Positions 1 to 7,632 of a DNA stretch of 64,000 bases are shown here, one piece after another. Each line of letters starts with the position of its first letter. The first letter of the stretch is position 1. The notes under the pieces are model-generated. The model had not been told where the DNA came from and did no database searches. It worked only from the letters and a program-made list of their open reading frames with translations. This stretch comes from Paenibacillus graminis (GTDB lineage Bacteria > Bacillota > Bacilli > Paenibacillales > Paenibacillaceae). The translations under genes and the position numbers were made by a program. The DNA lies in contig NZ_CP009287.1 of the NCBI RefSeq assembly GCF_000758705.1, positions 4,030,001 to 4,094,000 on the forward strand, given 5' to 3'.

Positions 1-447
1 CACTTTTTGCAGCATTCCTTTGGAGAATCCGGCCATACTCTGCCTGCGGAACTCTTCCAGATGAAAGACACCCAGCAATTCTGTCACTCTGGCTTCTGCT
101 GCAGCAGATGTAAGACCCGCGAGTTTGCCCATACAGAGCAAATATTGCTCTGCCGGCAATTTCAGCCCCGGAAAAGCTTCAGGGGCATATCCTATAATTA
201 ATCTGCGCTCATACCGTACCAATGTGCCCGACGAAATCTTCGTCAATCCGGCAAGTATGGACAGCAGTGTGCTTTTGCCGGAACCGTTCCTTCCGATCAG
301 AGCCGTAGCCGTTCCGGATTCCACGAGCAAGGACACTTCACTCAGCACAGGACGGCGGCCATAAAACTTCGTGGCACGGGTAAGCTCAATAAGTGGCGAA
401 GCATTGCCCTCATCGCGCCTCTGTGTACTGAAACCTGCAAGGGTCAT
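1..447 (-). CDS. ABC transporter ATP-binding protein, cut by window edge
   Basis: This is the N-terminal part (149 codons) of an ABC ATPase; the gene runs off the left edge, so the signature and Walker B regions are not seen. A Walker A motif, GRNGSGKST, lies near residue 57 after a typical first strand (IELTRATKFYG), followed by a segment ending SKGML that approaches the ABC signature. The ATG at 447 is preceded by AAGGGG about 11 bases upstream. It would energise import or export with a membrane partner encoded to the left. Substrate cannot be told from this fragment. Family assignment is firm; a multidrug or antibiotic-resistance type exporter is only a guess. Confidence 0.88.
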   Translation of the reverse strand, partial: MTLAGFSTQRRDEGNASPLIELTRATKFYGRRPVLSEVSLLVESGTATALIGRNGSGKSTLLSILAGLTKISSGTLVRYERRLIIGYAPEAFPGLKLPAEQYLLCMGKLAGLTSAAAEARVTELLGVFHLEEFRRQSMAGFSKGMLQKV

Positions 448-552
448 TCCGTTATCATCCCCTTAACGTTCTTCCTACACTTAATTCGCCGGGGCTGCAC
501 CAATTTCCTTTTAAGATAAACAGATTGATTACTATGAAACCAAATAAAGCAA

Positions 553-596
553 AAAACCAGATGCCCGCAGTATAAACTGCCGGAACCTCTGGTTTT
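553..596 (-). terminator. Rho-independent terminator after the copper-storage-like gene
   Basis: Read on the minus strand, an AAACCAGA arm pairs with TCTGGTTT, with an inner CCGGCAG/CTGCGGG pair, and the stem is followed by a T-run. It lies just downstream of the gene ending at 642. Confidence 0.8.
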
Positions 597-641
597 GGGA
601 TCATGCTCTTTTTCAATATATAAAAATGGATCGGTAACAAA

Positions 642-989
642 CTAAGCGTACACTTCTACCGTATCGCTGATCAAACGGCAGGCTTTCGCAGCAGCACGGC
701 AGGCGTTAATGCATTCCTGGCAATGTGTGTGTATATGTTTACTGCTCTCATCGGCACAGCGTTCGCAGATTTCTGCGCACAGGCGGAGAATTTCTGCAAC
801 GAACGGACTTTGACGGGTCATGGCCTGCACAGCGAAGGAGCAGATATCCGCACATTCCCGGTCCAGTCTGATGCTTTCTCGAAGCGACGCAAGATCATAT
901 TGTTTCAGGCTTGAGACGTAGCTATAGTTACAGGCGTTCATAGTTTGGATACAAGCATCGATGCACTCCTGATATTGAATTCGGGTCAT
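642..989 (-). CDS. four-helix bundle copper-storage-like protein (DUF326/Csp family)
   Basis: A 115-residue Cys-rich helical protein. Cysteines recur in helix-friendly spacing (CIDACIQTMNAC, CADIC, CAEICERC, CQECINACRAAAKAC), the pattern of the cytosolic Csp3/DUF326 proteins whose four-helix bundles bind many Cu(I) ions inside the core. There is no signal peptide, so a cytosolic role is expected. The ATG at 989 has an AGGAGG site at good spacing. An ATAGG/CCTAT inverted repeat sits just upstream and the gene ends at a clear terminator, so it is monocistronic. Copper binding is inferred from the family and not shown here; some DUF326 members have no tested function. Confidence 0.82.
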   Translation of the reverse strand: MTRIQYQECIDACIQTMNACNYSYVSSLKQYDLASLRESIRLDRECADICSFAVQAMTRQSPFVAEILRLCAEICERCADESSKHIHTHCQECINACRAAAKACRLISDTVEVYA

Positions 990-1013
990 AGCCTTTAACC
1001 TCCTGCAATTTTT

Positions 1014-1028
1014 ATAGGGTATGCCTAT
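1014..1028. promoter_or_regulatory. short inverted repeat upstream of the Cys-rich gene, possible metal operator
   Basis: ATAGG, five bases, then CCTAT, about 25 bp upstream of the start codon at 989. Copper-responsive CsoR operators are also G/C-cored inverted repeats flanked by TA. The repeat is short, so this is a tentative call. Confidence 0.3.
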
Positions 1029-1081
1029 GTATTAACCTGCAAGAAAAGGAACGAACCATTCTCCCCGGGAGGGGAGCACGG

Positions 1082-2119
1082 CTACAAACTTCTTTTTACA
1101 ACAGCCGGCCTGGCCAGAATACGCTTCTCCAGCTGGAGAAGCCGGGTCCGCAATTCTAGGGAAGAAAAGTGTTCACCGATGAATACCGCCACATCCGGCA
1201 CTTCCCCCTGAGGAGTGATTTTCATAAAATCCGCCTCTCTGTAGGCATATTGGAAGAGAAAGCGGCTGGAGGTATCGCTGAACGTGACAATCCCCTTCGC
1301 GCGGTACACATCCCTTGGCAGCTCCTTCACAAACTGCTCAAATTCCTCACTGTTCACAGGGCGTTTGAAGTAGTGGGTATAGGCCATTACATGGTCATGG
1401 GAACCATGCACCGCAGCCCCAGTCTCACCTGCTTCACCGGCATATTCAGCCTGACCCTCTGCAGCCTGCACCTCATCTTCTTCCTGGAAGCGGGCTTCGG
1501 CATGGATGCCCCCCATCCCATCAAGCAGCGCTTCCGGCTCCAAATCACAGCGCACCGCAGGCAGGATTTCCGCATAGGCATTCCACTTGCGCAGGATTGC
1601 GGTGATCTCCTCCGCTTCCTGTGGGGTTACGCGGTCGGTTTTGTTCAGGATCAGCACCGATGCGCAGCGGATCTGCTCCTGCATCAGCCGGTAGGTCGAT
1701 CCTTGCTGGGACCGGTACAGCTCAATAAGATGTGCGGCATCCACGACCGTGATCAGACCTTTCAGCTCCACCAGCTGATACAAAGAGATTTCAGTAACCG
1801 CATCGACAATCTCCAGCGGGTTAGCGGCCCCGGTAGCTTCAATGACCACAACATCGGGTGACTCTTTTTTAATCAGTGTAGCCAGCTCTGTGCTGAGATC
1901 GCCGCGGATCGAGCAGCAGATGCAGCCCCCGAGCATTTCGGCCATCGGCACCGACTGTTCGACCAGCAGTCCGTCCAGGTTCACCTCTCCCAGCTCGTTC
2001 ATGACGACCGCCGGCTTTAGCCCCTGGGCTTTCCAGTGATCCAAAAGGCGCTGCAGCAAGGTGGTTTTGCCGCTTCCAAGAAATCCCGACAATATATAAA
2101 CCGGCATAGCCTGTTCCAT
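1082..2119 (-). CDS. CobW/COG0523 family GTPase, probable metal chaperone
   Basis: A 345-residue G3E-family GTPase. Visible motifs are Walker A GFLGSGKTT near residue 12, the diagnostic metal-binding GCICC motif near residue 65, a guanine-specificity NKTD near residue 159, and a C-terminal CobW_C domain. A His-containing linker (HGSHDHVMAYTH) lies between the domains. COG0523 proteins deliver zinc, cobalt or other metals to target enzymes; YciC and ZigA are relatives. The ATG at 2119 follows GGGAGAG. I saw no Zur-box-like repeat upstream, so the metal is unassigned. The neighbouring Cys-rich protein and moaB suggest a general metal or cofactor neighbourhood rather than a shared operon. Confidence 0.88.
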   Translation of the reverse strand: MEQAMPVYILSGFLGSGKTTLLQRLLDHWKAQGLKPAVVMNELGEVNLDGLLVEQSVPMAEMLGGCICCSIRGDLSTELATLIKKESPDVVVIEATGAANPLEIVDAVTEISLYQLVELKGLITVVDAAHLIELYRSQQGSTYRLMQEQIRCASVLILNKTDRVTPQEAEEITAILRKWNAYAEILPAVRCDLEPEALLDGMGGIHAEARFQEEDEVQAAEGQAEYAGEAGETGAAVHGSHDHVMAYTHYFKRPVNSEEFEQFVKELPRDVYRAKGIVTFSDTSSRFLFQYAYREADFMKITPQGEVPDVAVFIGEHFSSLELRTRLLQLEKRILARPAVVKRSL

Positions 2120-2260
2120 GTTTCATCTCTCCCTGCACAAAATTCCGTTATGGTAGCGAGTGTACTACAAGTACCTTTGCGGTGCAAGGCACCGGACAAG
2201 TAGAAACGGCTACACCGTCGTAAAAAGGACGGGACCCGTTTCAGCGGGAAATAGAAGGAT

Positions 2261-2284
2261 ATTTATAGCGCGAAGGCTATAAAT
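2261..2284. repeat. perfect 9-bp hairpin in the cobW-moaB intergenic space
   Basis: ATTTATAGC, loop GCGAAG, then GCTATAAAT. It lies between the divergent cobW-like and moaB genes and lacks a T-run on either strand, so it does not look like a terminator. It may be an interspersed repeat element. Confidence 0.5.
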
Positions 2285-2392
2285 TATATTTTGAGATACG
2301 AAGTTGGCCTTCCCTCTGCTTCCCCGGCTTGTCTTTGCGCCAGCCATCCCCTATCATGAGAAATACATTGATGCAAAAAGGAGTTGGTCCGC

Positions 2393-2908
2393 TTGTCATC
2401 CGTAGATGAACACCGGCACGAAGCGCCCCAGAGTGTGGCCTGTTATGTGATTACGGTTTCGGACACCCGTACACCGGAAACCGACACAGGGGGCGCGCTG
2501 ATCCGAACCATGCTTGAAGAAGCCGGATATGTGGTTGCCGGCAGTACAATTGTCAAGGACGACTATGAAGATATCCGCGAGCTGGTCTATAAAAGCTCTG
2601 TCCATTCCGGCATCGAGGCCGTGCTATTGACAGGCGGAACGGGGATATCACCCCGGGATACCACTTATGAGGCGGTGGCCTCTCTATTGGACAAAACACT
2701 TCCCGGCTTCGGAGAAATCTTCCGGCTGCTCAGCTTCACCGAGGATATCGGCTCCGCTGCGATTCTTAGCCGGGCGATTGCCGGCACCATCGGCAGCACG
2801 GCAGTTTTCTCCATGCCCGGCTCCACCGGCGCGGTCAAGCTTGCTATGGAGCGGCTGATTATTCCTGAGCTGAGGCATGTTATGCGGGAGATCTACAAAG
2901 GCACATAA
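2393..2908 (+). CDS. moaB: molybdenum cofactor biosynthesis protein MoaB/MogA family
   Basis: A MoaB/MogA-fold protein of 171 residues, which adenylylates molybdopterin on the way to Moco. The conserved LLTGGTGISPRDTT loop (about residue 82) and the PGSTGAV loop near the C-terminus are intact. I place the start at TTG 2393, nine bases after an AAAAAGGAG site ending at 2383; the in-frame TTG at 2384 would touch that site. It is monocistronic and ends at a strong terminator. Moco is needed by the FdhF formate dehydrogenase encoded near 41-43 kb, where moaA and fdhD also lie, so this gene may serve that enzyme although it is physically separate. Confidence 0.92.
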   Translation: MSSVDEHRHEAPQSVACYVITVSDTRTPETDTGGALIRTMLEEAGYVVAGSTIVKDDYEDIRELVYKSSVHSGIEAVLLTGGTGISPRDTTYEAVASLLDKTLPGFGEIFRLLSFTEDIGSAAILSRAIAGTIGSTAVFSMPGSTGAVKLAMERLIIPELRHVMREIYKGT

Positions 2909-2962
2909 TCGTTACCTCAGATTTGAAGGCCAATCCCTGGCCACAATTAGAAACCCCAAACT

Positions 2963-3018
2963 AAGGCGAAAGAACCAGGCGTGCTCAGAGAGCTGCACTT
3001 GGTTTTTTCGCCTTTTTT
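2963..3018 (+). terminator. Rho-independent terminator after moaB
   Basis: A long stem begins AAGGCGAAAGAACCA and closes with GGTTTTTTCGCCTT, followed by T-rich sequence. Its position right after moaB fits termination on the + strand. Confidence 0.88.
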
Positions 3019-3038
3019 GGCTAGAGTTAGAGATTTAG

Positions 3039-3067
3039 TTGACATCCTGGTCTGTTCTACTTATACT
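3039..3067 (+). promoter_or_regulatory. sigma-A promoter of the ArsR/ABC exporter operon
   Basis: TTGACA at 3039-3044, a 17-bp spacer, and TATACT at 3062-3067. It precedes two palindromes and the regulator start at 3130. Confidence 0.85.
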
Positions 3068-3077
3068 ATTGAACACT

Positions 3078-3116
3078 TTTCGCGAAAGTGGTTTTTGATT
3101 AACTAAATGGTTAATC
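3078..3116. promoter_or_regulatory. two palindromic candidate operators
   Basis: TTTCGCGAAA (3078-3087) is a perfect palindrome near the expected transcription start. GATTAAC and GTTAATC (3097-3103 and 3110-3116) form a perfect inverted repeat with a 6-bp spacer just before the ribosome-binding site. The AT-rich second repeat resembles ArsR-family operators, so autoregulation by the adjacent regulator is plausible. Confidence 0.55.
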
Positions 3117-3129
3117 GGAAAGGAAAGAG

Positions 3130-4170
3130 ATGAGCTCACTCCAACAATTGCAACGAAACGTCAAAACTGTCGTCAGTCCCTTTCATGAGCTGCTGTGCAG
3201 CCTGCATGTTCTATACCAGCCGGAGCATCATCCGAAACGCCTGCAATGGGCCAGGGATATAAAACGCAAAATGCCCTCTGCCCTGCTGGAAGGCATATAC
3301 ACCCTGGGACGATTATCGGATCAATGGATGGCATTAATGCTTCCCGGCCGCAGCGGTGCACCGCTGCAGGCAACTGATGGAATTAACCTGCTTAAAGACT
3401 TGCCCGATGCTGAATTCATTCATCTGCTGCTGAACAACAAAGTTACTCTGGGCACTATTCTGGAATGGCAGCAAGGAAGCGGGAGGGCAAACCCCATTGG
3501 AGATGACAGGCCAGATGAAGCCGGCAAATATCTGCTTCAGCATACGGCTTCTATCCGCAAGCAGCTGATTAAAACCCTGGAGACGTATGAACAGAATTAC
3601 TTCTGCAAGGAATGGGACTATGTGATGCCCTGGATCAACACGGCTGCTGCCCAATTTCAAGAGTCCTTCTCCCGTTCTGCGGAAAAAGCGCTGAATACCC
3701 TTCATCCCCGTCTTCATGCCGCAGAAGGGAGGATTACGGCGCAGAAGGCGGTGACGTACTATTTTGCCTATGAAGATTTGCAGAATGTGTATGTGCTTCC
3801 TTCCACCTTCATCTTCCCGCACCTGCTGATCGATTGGACAGCAGACAGCCTGGTGCTGCCGCTCGCCGTGGATATTCCCGGATTGCCCTGCAGCGAAGCC
3901 CCGCCGGAGGATCTGCTTCGCCAGTTCAAAGCCCTTGGCGATGCCACACGGCTGCGGATTCTCAAGCTGCTCTGGCAGGGCCCGCATTGCACAAAGCAGC
4001 TCTCCCCCATTCTGGGAATCTCGGAGGCCGCCGTATCCAAACAGTTGAAGCTGCTCAGTGAAGCAGGACTGGCAGGAGCCGAACGCAAGGGGAACTATTT
4101 GTTTTACACCAGCCATAAAGAGGCCTTCGACAGCTTGATTGTTCTGCAGAGGCAGTACCTTGAACAATAA
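3130..4170 (+). CDS. ArsR-type winged-helix regulator with large N-terminal domain
   Basis: A 346-residue protein with a C-terminal ArsR-type winged helix (about residues 262-340: FKALGDATRLRILKLL, then SEAAVSKQLKLLSEAGL as the recognition helix, then a wing). The first 260 residues are an unassigned helical domain, far longer than the usual 100-residue ArsR protein, so the signal is probably sensed there and not by the classical metal Cys pair. The ATG at 3130 follows GGAAAGGAAAGAG. Thirty bases separate it from the first permease gene, so it is the first gene of an exporter operon and probably controls it through the palindromes upstream. Confidence 0.82.
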   Translation: MSSLQQLQRNVKTVVSPFHELLCSLHVLYQPEHHPKRLQWARDIKRKMPSALLEGIYTLGRLSDQWMALMLPGRSGAPLQATDGINLLKDLPDAEFIHLLLNNKVTLGTILEWQQGSGRANPIGDDRPDEAGKYLLQHTASIRKQLIKTLETYEQNYFCKEWDYVMPWINTAAAQFQESFSRSAEKALNTLHPRLHAAEGRITAQKAVTYYFAYEDLQNVYVLPSTFIFPHLLIDWTADSLVLPLAVDIPGLPCSEAPPEDLLRQFKALGDATRLRILKLLWQGPHCTKQLSPILGISEAAVSKQLKLLSEAGLAGAERKGNYLFYTSHKEAFDSLIVLQRQYLEQ

Positions 4171-4200
4171 GACCCATCACCATAAAGGAGTTGTCCGCCC

Positions 4201-5004
4201 GTGTGGCAAACCGTTTTTGCAACAGCAGCCAGGAACCAGAGAGCAAATCTCAGAGCCTTTCCCTGGGCTTTTACCCTGGGTCATATGATTGAAGGCGGGT
4301 ATCTGGTCCTCGTCTCCTACTTCTCCTATGTCTATCTCATTCAGGGGGATCTGGATAACAGATTCGCACTCTATGCCGGAAGCGGCAATTATCTGGCTTA
4401 TGCCATCATTGGCGGAGCACTGAATGTATTCTCCGTCAGCATGATGATGAATGTGTCTAGAGCACTTATTACTGAATGGCGGGAAGGCACGCTGGAAGCG
4501 CTGCTGCTCTCCCCCTCCAGCCGGAACGGCTATTTTCTGGGCACGGCCCTTCAGCAGTTTTACCGCAGCGGTATGGTGCTGCTTGCTGTACTCGTATTTG
4601 GAATTTTAGCGGGAATGCGTCTCTCTGCACCACATCTGCTTTCGGCGGTAATAGGCGGGTTGCTTTTTATACTCTCCTGTTATGCCATGGCTCTGGTGCT
4701 GGGGAGCATCATGCTGTATTCACGGGATACCTATATCGTTCAAAATACATTGTTTGCGGTGACCACGCTGCTGTGCGGCTTTCAGTTCCCGAGACAATAT
4801 TTGCCCGGATTTCTGCAGACAGCCGGCGAGGTGTTCCCGCTGACCTCTTCCCTCCAGCTTCTGCGGAGAACCCTCCTTACTGGTGAAGCGATCCCGCTGC
4901 GTGACACATTGCCGGCACTTCTGCTTAGTGTGGTTTATATAGCGGCGGGGATGTGGAGCACGCGTCTGGTGGAGCGTGGACTATTTGAGAATCACCAAGC
5001 ATGA
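4201..5004 (+). CDS. ABC-2 type transporter permease (first of two)
   Basis: A 267-residue integral membrane protein with about six hydrophobic segments and the ABC2-membrane motif region EWREGTLEALLLSP between the second and third. Such permeases pair with a NatA/DrrA-type ATPase to export drugs, lipids or polysaccharide. The GTG start at 4201 lies ten bases after AAAGGAG; no better ATG exists nearby. It is followed 15 bases later by the ATPase gene and then a second, different permease, so the transporter is probably a permease heterodimer with one type of ATPase. Substrate is unknown. Confidence 0.85.
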   Translation: MWQTVFATAARNQRANLRAFPWAFTLGHMIEGGYLVLVSYFSYVYLIQGDLDNRFALYAGSGNYLAYAIIGGALNVFSVSMMMNVSRALITEWREGTLEALLLSPSSRNGYFLGTALQQFYRSGMVLLAVLVFGILAGMRLSAPHLLSAVIGGLLFILSCYAMALVLGSIMLYSRDTYIVQNTLFAVTTLLCGFQFPRQYLPGFLQTAGEVFPLTSSLQLLRRTLLTGEAIPLRDTLPALLLSVVYIAAGMWSTRLVERGLFENHQA

Positions 5005-5019
5005 AAGGAATGAGGAAGC

Positions 5020-6045
5020 ATGATCCAAATGAATGAAGTCACCAAAATATACGAAACCAAAAACAGGCTCGGACTTTTCCGTGCGGAGACCCGGACCGTG
5101 ACCGCTGTCCAATCCCTGACAATGAGCATCGGCAAAGGTGAGATTGTAGGTCTGCTGGGCCTGAACGGCGCAGGCAAAACCACAACCATCCGCATGCTGT
5201 CCACTCTGCTTGACCCCACCTCAGGGAGCATTGAGATCGACGGAATGCCCATGGCAGACAACCGCCGCTCAGTGCAGCAAAAAGTCAACATGATTGCCGG
5301 AGGCGAACGCATGCTGTACTGGAGGCTCACCGGCCGGGAAAATCTGCACTATTTCGGCCGGCTCTACGGGCTGAATACTGCGAAGATCCGCAGCCTGAGC
5401 GACTTGCTGCTGGCCGAAGTGGGACTCACGGCAGCGGCAGACCAGCCTGTGGAGCAATATTCCAAAGGGATGAAGCAGCGTCTGCAGATTGCCCGCGGTC
5501 TGATCAATGATCCGGAGTATTTATTTTTGGATGAACCTACACTTGGTCTGGATGCGCCGATTGCCAGACAGCTTCGCGGCACTGTGCGCAGCCTCGCCAA
5601 AGAGCATGGCAAAGGCATCCTGCTGACCAGCCATTATCTTCAGGAGGTCGAAGAGCTGTGTGACCGGGTCTACGTACTGAACCGCGGCAGGCTGCTGCTA
5701 TGTGACAAGCCTGACGCGATCGTCAGGCAGGTTGCAGGCCTGCAGACCGCCCATCTGCAGGTTAGCGGCTGGAATGAGGCATTGCGGCCGCTGCTTCAGG
5801 AGCACCTTGATAAGCTGGGGCATCCCGCAGAGCTGATCGGCGGAGTGAAGGATATTGACGGAATTGCCGGCAGCCAGGACGGCGATTCCTACCGAATCTC
5901 CGTACGGTCCACTTCTGCCGACATGCTGATTACCGAGCTTCTCCCCTGGACGGCGCAATACGGACTTCGGATTAACAGCTTCGCTTGCGACAAGCCTAAT
6001 CTGGAGGACGCGATTATCCTGCTCTCAGAAGGAAGGGTATCATGA
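5020..6045 (+). CDS. ABC transporter ATP-binding protein of the exporter
   Basis: A 341-residue ATPase of the NatA/CcmA/DrrA group. Motifs in order are Walker A GLNGAGKTT (about residue 47), Q-loop region, signature YSKGMKQRL, Walker B LFLDEPTLGLD, and the switch His in LLTSHYL. The last 100 residues form an extra C-terminal domain common in drug-export ATPases. The stop codon overlaps the next permease start by 4 bp (ATGA), indicating translational coupling. It forms one transporter with the permeases on either side. Confidence 0.92.
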   Translation: MIQMNEVTKIYETKNRLGLFRAETRTVTAVQSLTMSIGKGEIVGLLGLNGAGKTTTIRMLSTLLDPTSGSIEIDGMPMADNRRSVQQKVNMIAGGERMLYWRLTGRENLHYFGRLYGLNTAKIRSLSDLLLAEVGLTAAADQPVEQYSKGMKQRLQIARGLINDPEYLFLDEPTLGLDAPIARQLRGTVRSLAKEHGKGILLTSHYLQEVEELCDRVYVLNRGRLLLCDKPDAIVRQVAGLQTAHLQVSGWNEALRPLLQEHLDKLGHPAELIGGVKDIDGIAGSQDGDSYRISVRSTSADMLITELLPWTAQYGLRINSFACDKPNLEDAIILLSEGRVS

Positions 6046-6857
6046 ATACGGACTTATGGCCCACCACTTTAGCCGAGCTCTCCAAACAGCGCCGTAACCG
6101 TTCCAGAGGCAAGTTTGTTTTCTTTTCACTGCTGCTGTGGCCGGCACTCGGCTTCCTGACCTCCTACTTCACGATGAAGCCATACCGCAGCGGGGCAGGA
6201 TCTGTGCTCTCCCGGATCATCCCGGATGAGCGGATTCCCTTATTTTTACTGAGCGGTTATCTGGTTTTTCAGCTGTTCTGGACAGTAGTTGAGGCTGCCT
6301 GGTTGTTCGAGCAGGAACGCAAAGGCGGCACTGTGGAAGCTGTCTTTCTTACACCTGCACCCAAAATGGCTTTTCTGTACGGACGTTCCCTATATTCCCT
6401 GTTTCACGGGATCTGGATGTTTGCGGTCTTTTCGCTGCTGACCTTCCTGTTCGTCTCCGATGCTTCTACCGTGAATTGGATCGCCCTGATTCCTGCCCTG
6501 CTGCTGATTATGGCGGCGGCAGTCATCTGGGGCGCACTGCTGTGCGCAGTCTCGCTGTTCTCCCGGGAGTCTTCGTTTCTATACTACATATTCCAGACAC
6601 CGATGGAGCTGTTCGGCGGGGTTCGCATACCTCCTGCCGTATTCCCGGTCTGGGCGACCGGGCTGTCCGCGCTGTTTCCGGTCACCTACAGCCTGATTCT
6701 GGTGCGCGGAGCCTTGTACGGCCATATTGGTGCTGGCTGGTGGCGGGCATTGCTTATTTTGCTGGCAGGCAGTATCTTGCTTGTCTTCTGCACACGTTAT
6801 GTGCTCTACCGTGCTGAAAAACACGCCCGAAAGAAAGGGAATTGGACTTTATTCTAA
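6042..6857 (+). CDS. ABC-2 type transporter permease (second of two)
   Basis: A 271-residue membrane protein with about six transmembrane segments and the ABC2-type EQERKGGTVEAVFLTP motif, similar in plan to the permease at 4201 but different in sequence. It overlaps the ATPase gene by 4 bp and ends at a bidirectional terminator. The C-terminus is basic (RAEKHARKKGNW), as expected for a cytoplasmic tail. It is the last gene of the regulator-permease-ATPase-permease operon. Confidence 0.87.
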   Translation: MNTDLWPTTLAELSKQRRNRSRGKFVFFSLLLWPALGFLTSYFTMKPYRSGAGSVLSRIIPDERIPLFLLSGYLVFQLFWTVVEAAWLFEQERKGGTVEAVFLTPAPKMAFLYGRSLYSLFHGIWMFAVFSLLTFLFVSDASTVNWIALIPALLLIMAAAVIWGALLCAVSLFSRESSFLYYIFQTPMELFGGVRIPPAVFPVWATGLSALFPVTYSLILVRGALYGHIGAGWWRALLILLAGSILLVFCTRYVLYRAEKHARKKGNWTLF

Positions 6858-6904
6858 AAAAGGCCGGATCAGCCCGCTTCCTGCGGATGCTGATACCGGC
6901 CTTC
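6856..6904. terminator. bidirectional terminator between convergent genes
   Basis: AAGGCCGG pairs with CCGGCCTT around an inner AGC/GCT pair. The T-run is best on the minus strand (GGCCTTTTTT). It lies between the exporter operon and the converging DUF1349 gene. Confidence 0.75.
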
Positions 6905-7029
6905 GGTTACCCCGTCAGCTAAATGAACAAAAATGCACCTTAGAAAGGCGCAAAACTCAATCCCTGCATTGGTTCAGGTTTTGTGATCAATTGGGTGATC
7001 CAAGTCAGGGATGTATGCGCCGGACAAGC

Positions 7030-7632
7030 TCAGGCCACGGGAGGGTCAACATGGATATCTGTATCAGGTGCCGTGTTTACCCACCGGGTGAACGTGACCT
7101 GCAGACCTGCACGGGTAGGTGCGCACACGAACGGACCTGCCTTTTTCCCTGTCTCATACGGAAACCGCGCCACCCGGATCGTGCGCCATGGATGGTTCTC
7201 TGTTCTGGCCCTAATCACCACTGCATCATTCAACCGGGAAGCCCGGATGGTCACCACCCCGCCCGACCATTCCGGTACAGGCGACAGCGACCAGTCCGAA
7301 TATCCGTCCGTTACGACTGCACCGATATGCGGCACACCGTCATTCAGCTCAATACCGGCTTTGATCCACTCTGTGCTGCTATGCCACAGCATAATCCCCG
7401 CCTGGTCATACAGCTCTGTGAACCCCTGGAGTGAAAAGCTAACCTCCACTGCGTCACTGTCTTCCCAGGATGCCAGCAGCGCATGCCCGTTGTCATGCTG
7501 GAAGCCGTACATCGTTTGTTCCCAATAATCGCTGCCTTCCGCTGCTTCTACAATAAAAGTTCCATCCAGAACCTTGGCGGATACCGGCTCATTGCTCCAG
7601 ACGCCACTCTGCCAATTCACAGTTTTCCTCAC
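7030..7632 (-). CDS. DUF1349 family protein (concanavalin-like fold)
   Basis: A 200-residue protein of the DUF1349 family, a beta-sandwich related to lectin-like folds. Visible family features are the N-terminal NEP element, the WEQTMYGFQHDNGHAL and GIMLWHSSTEWIKAGIE strands and the ATRAG-LQVTF C-terminal strand. Biochemical function is not established; members often sit near sugar-uptake or glycosidase genes. The start overlaps the MFS transporter stop by 4 bp (ATGA) and AGAGGTG precedes it, so the two are co-translated. With the upstream ROK regulator the trio suggests uptake or modification of a carbohydrate. Confidence 0.82.
   Translation of the reverse strand: MRKTVNWQSGVWSNEPVSAKVLDGTFIVEAAEGSDYWEQTMYGFQHDNGHALLASWEDSDAVEVSFSLQGFTELYDQAGIMLWHSSTEWIKAGIELNDGVPHIGAVVTDGYSDWSLSPVPEWSGGVVTIRASRLNDAVVIRARTENHPWRTIRVARFPYETGKKAGPFVCAPTRAGLQVTFTRWVNTAPDTDIHVDPPVA

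Noticed and set aside
455..640. Minus-strand open frame of 61 codons with a hydrophobic stretch
   Set aside because: It covers a strong terminator and has no ribosome-binding site; the hydrophobic part is a translation of the hairpin loop region and AT-rich DNA.
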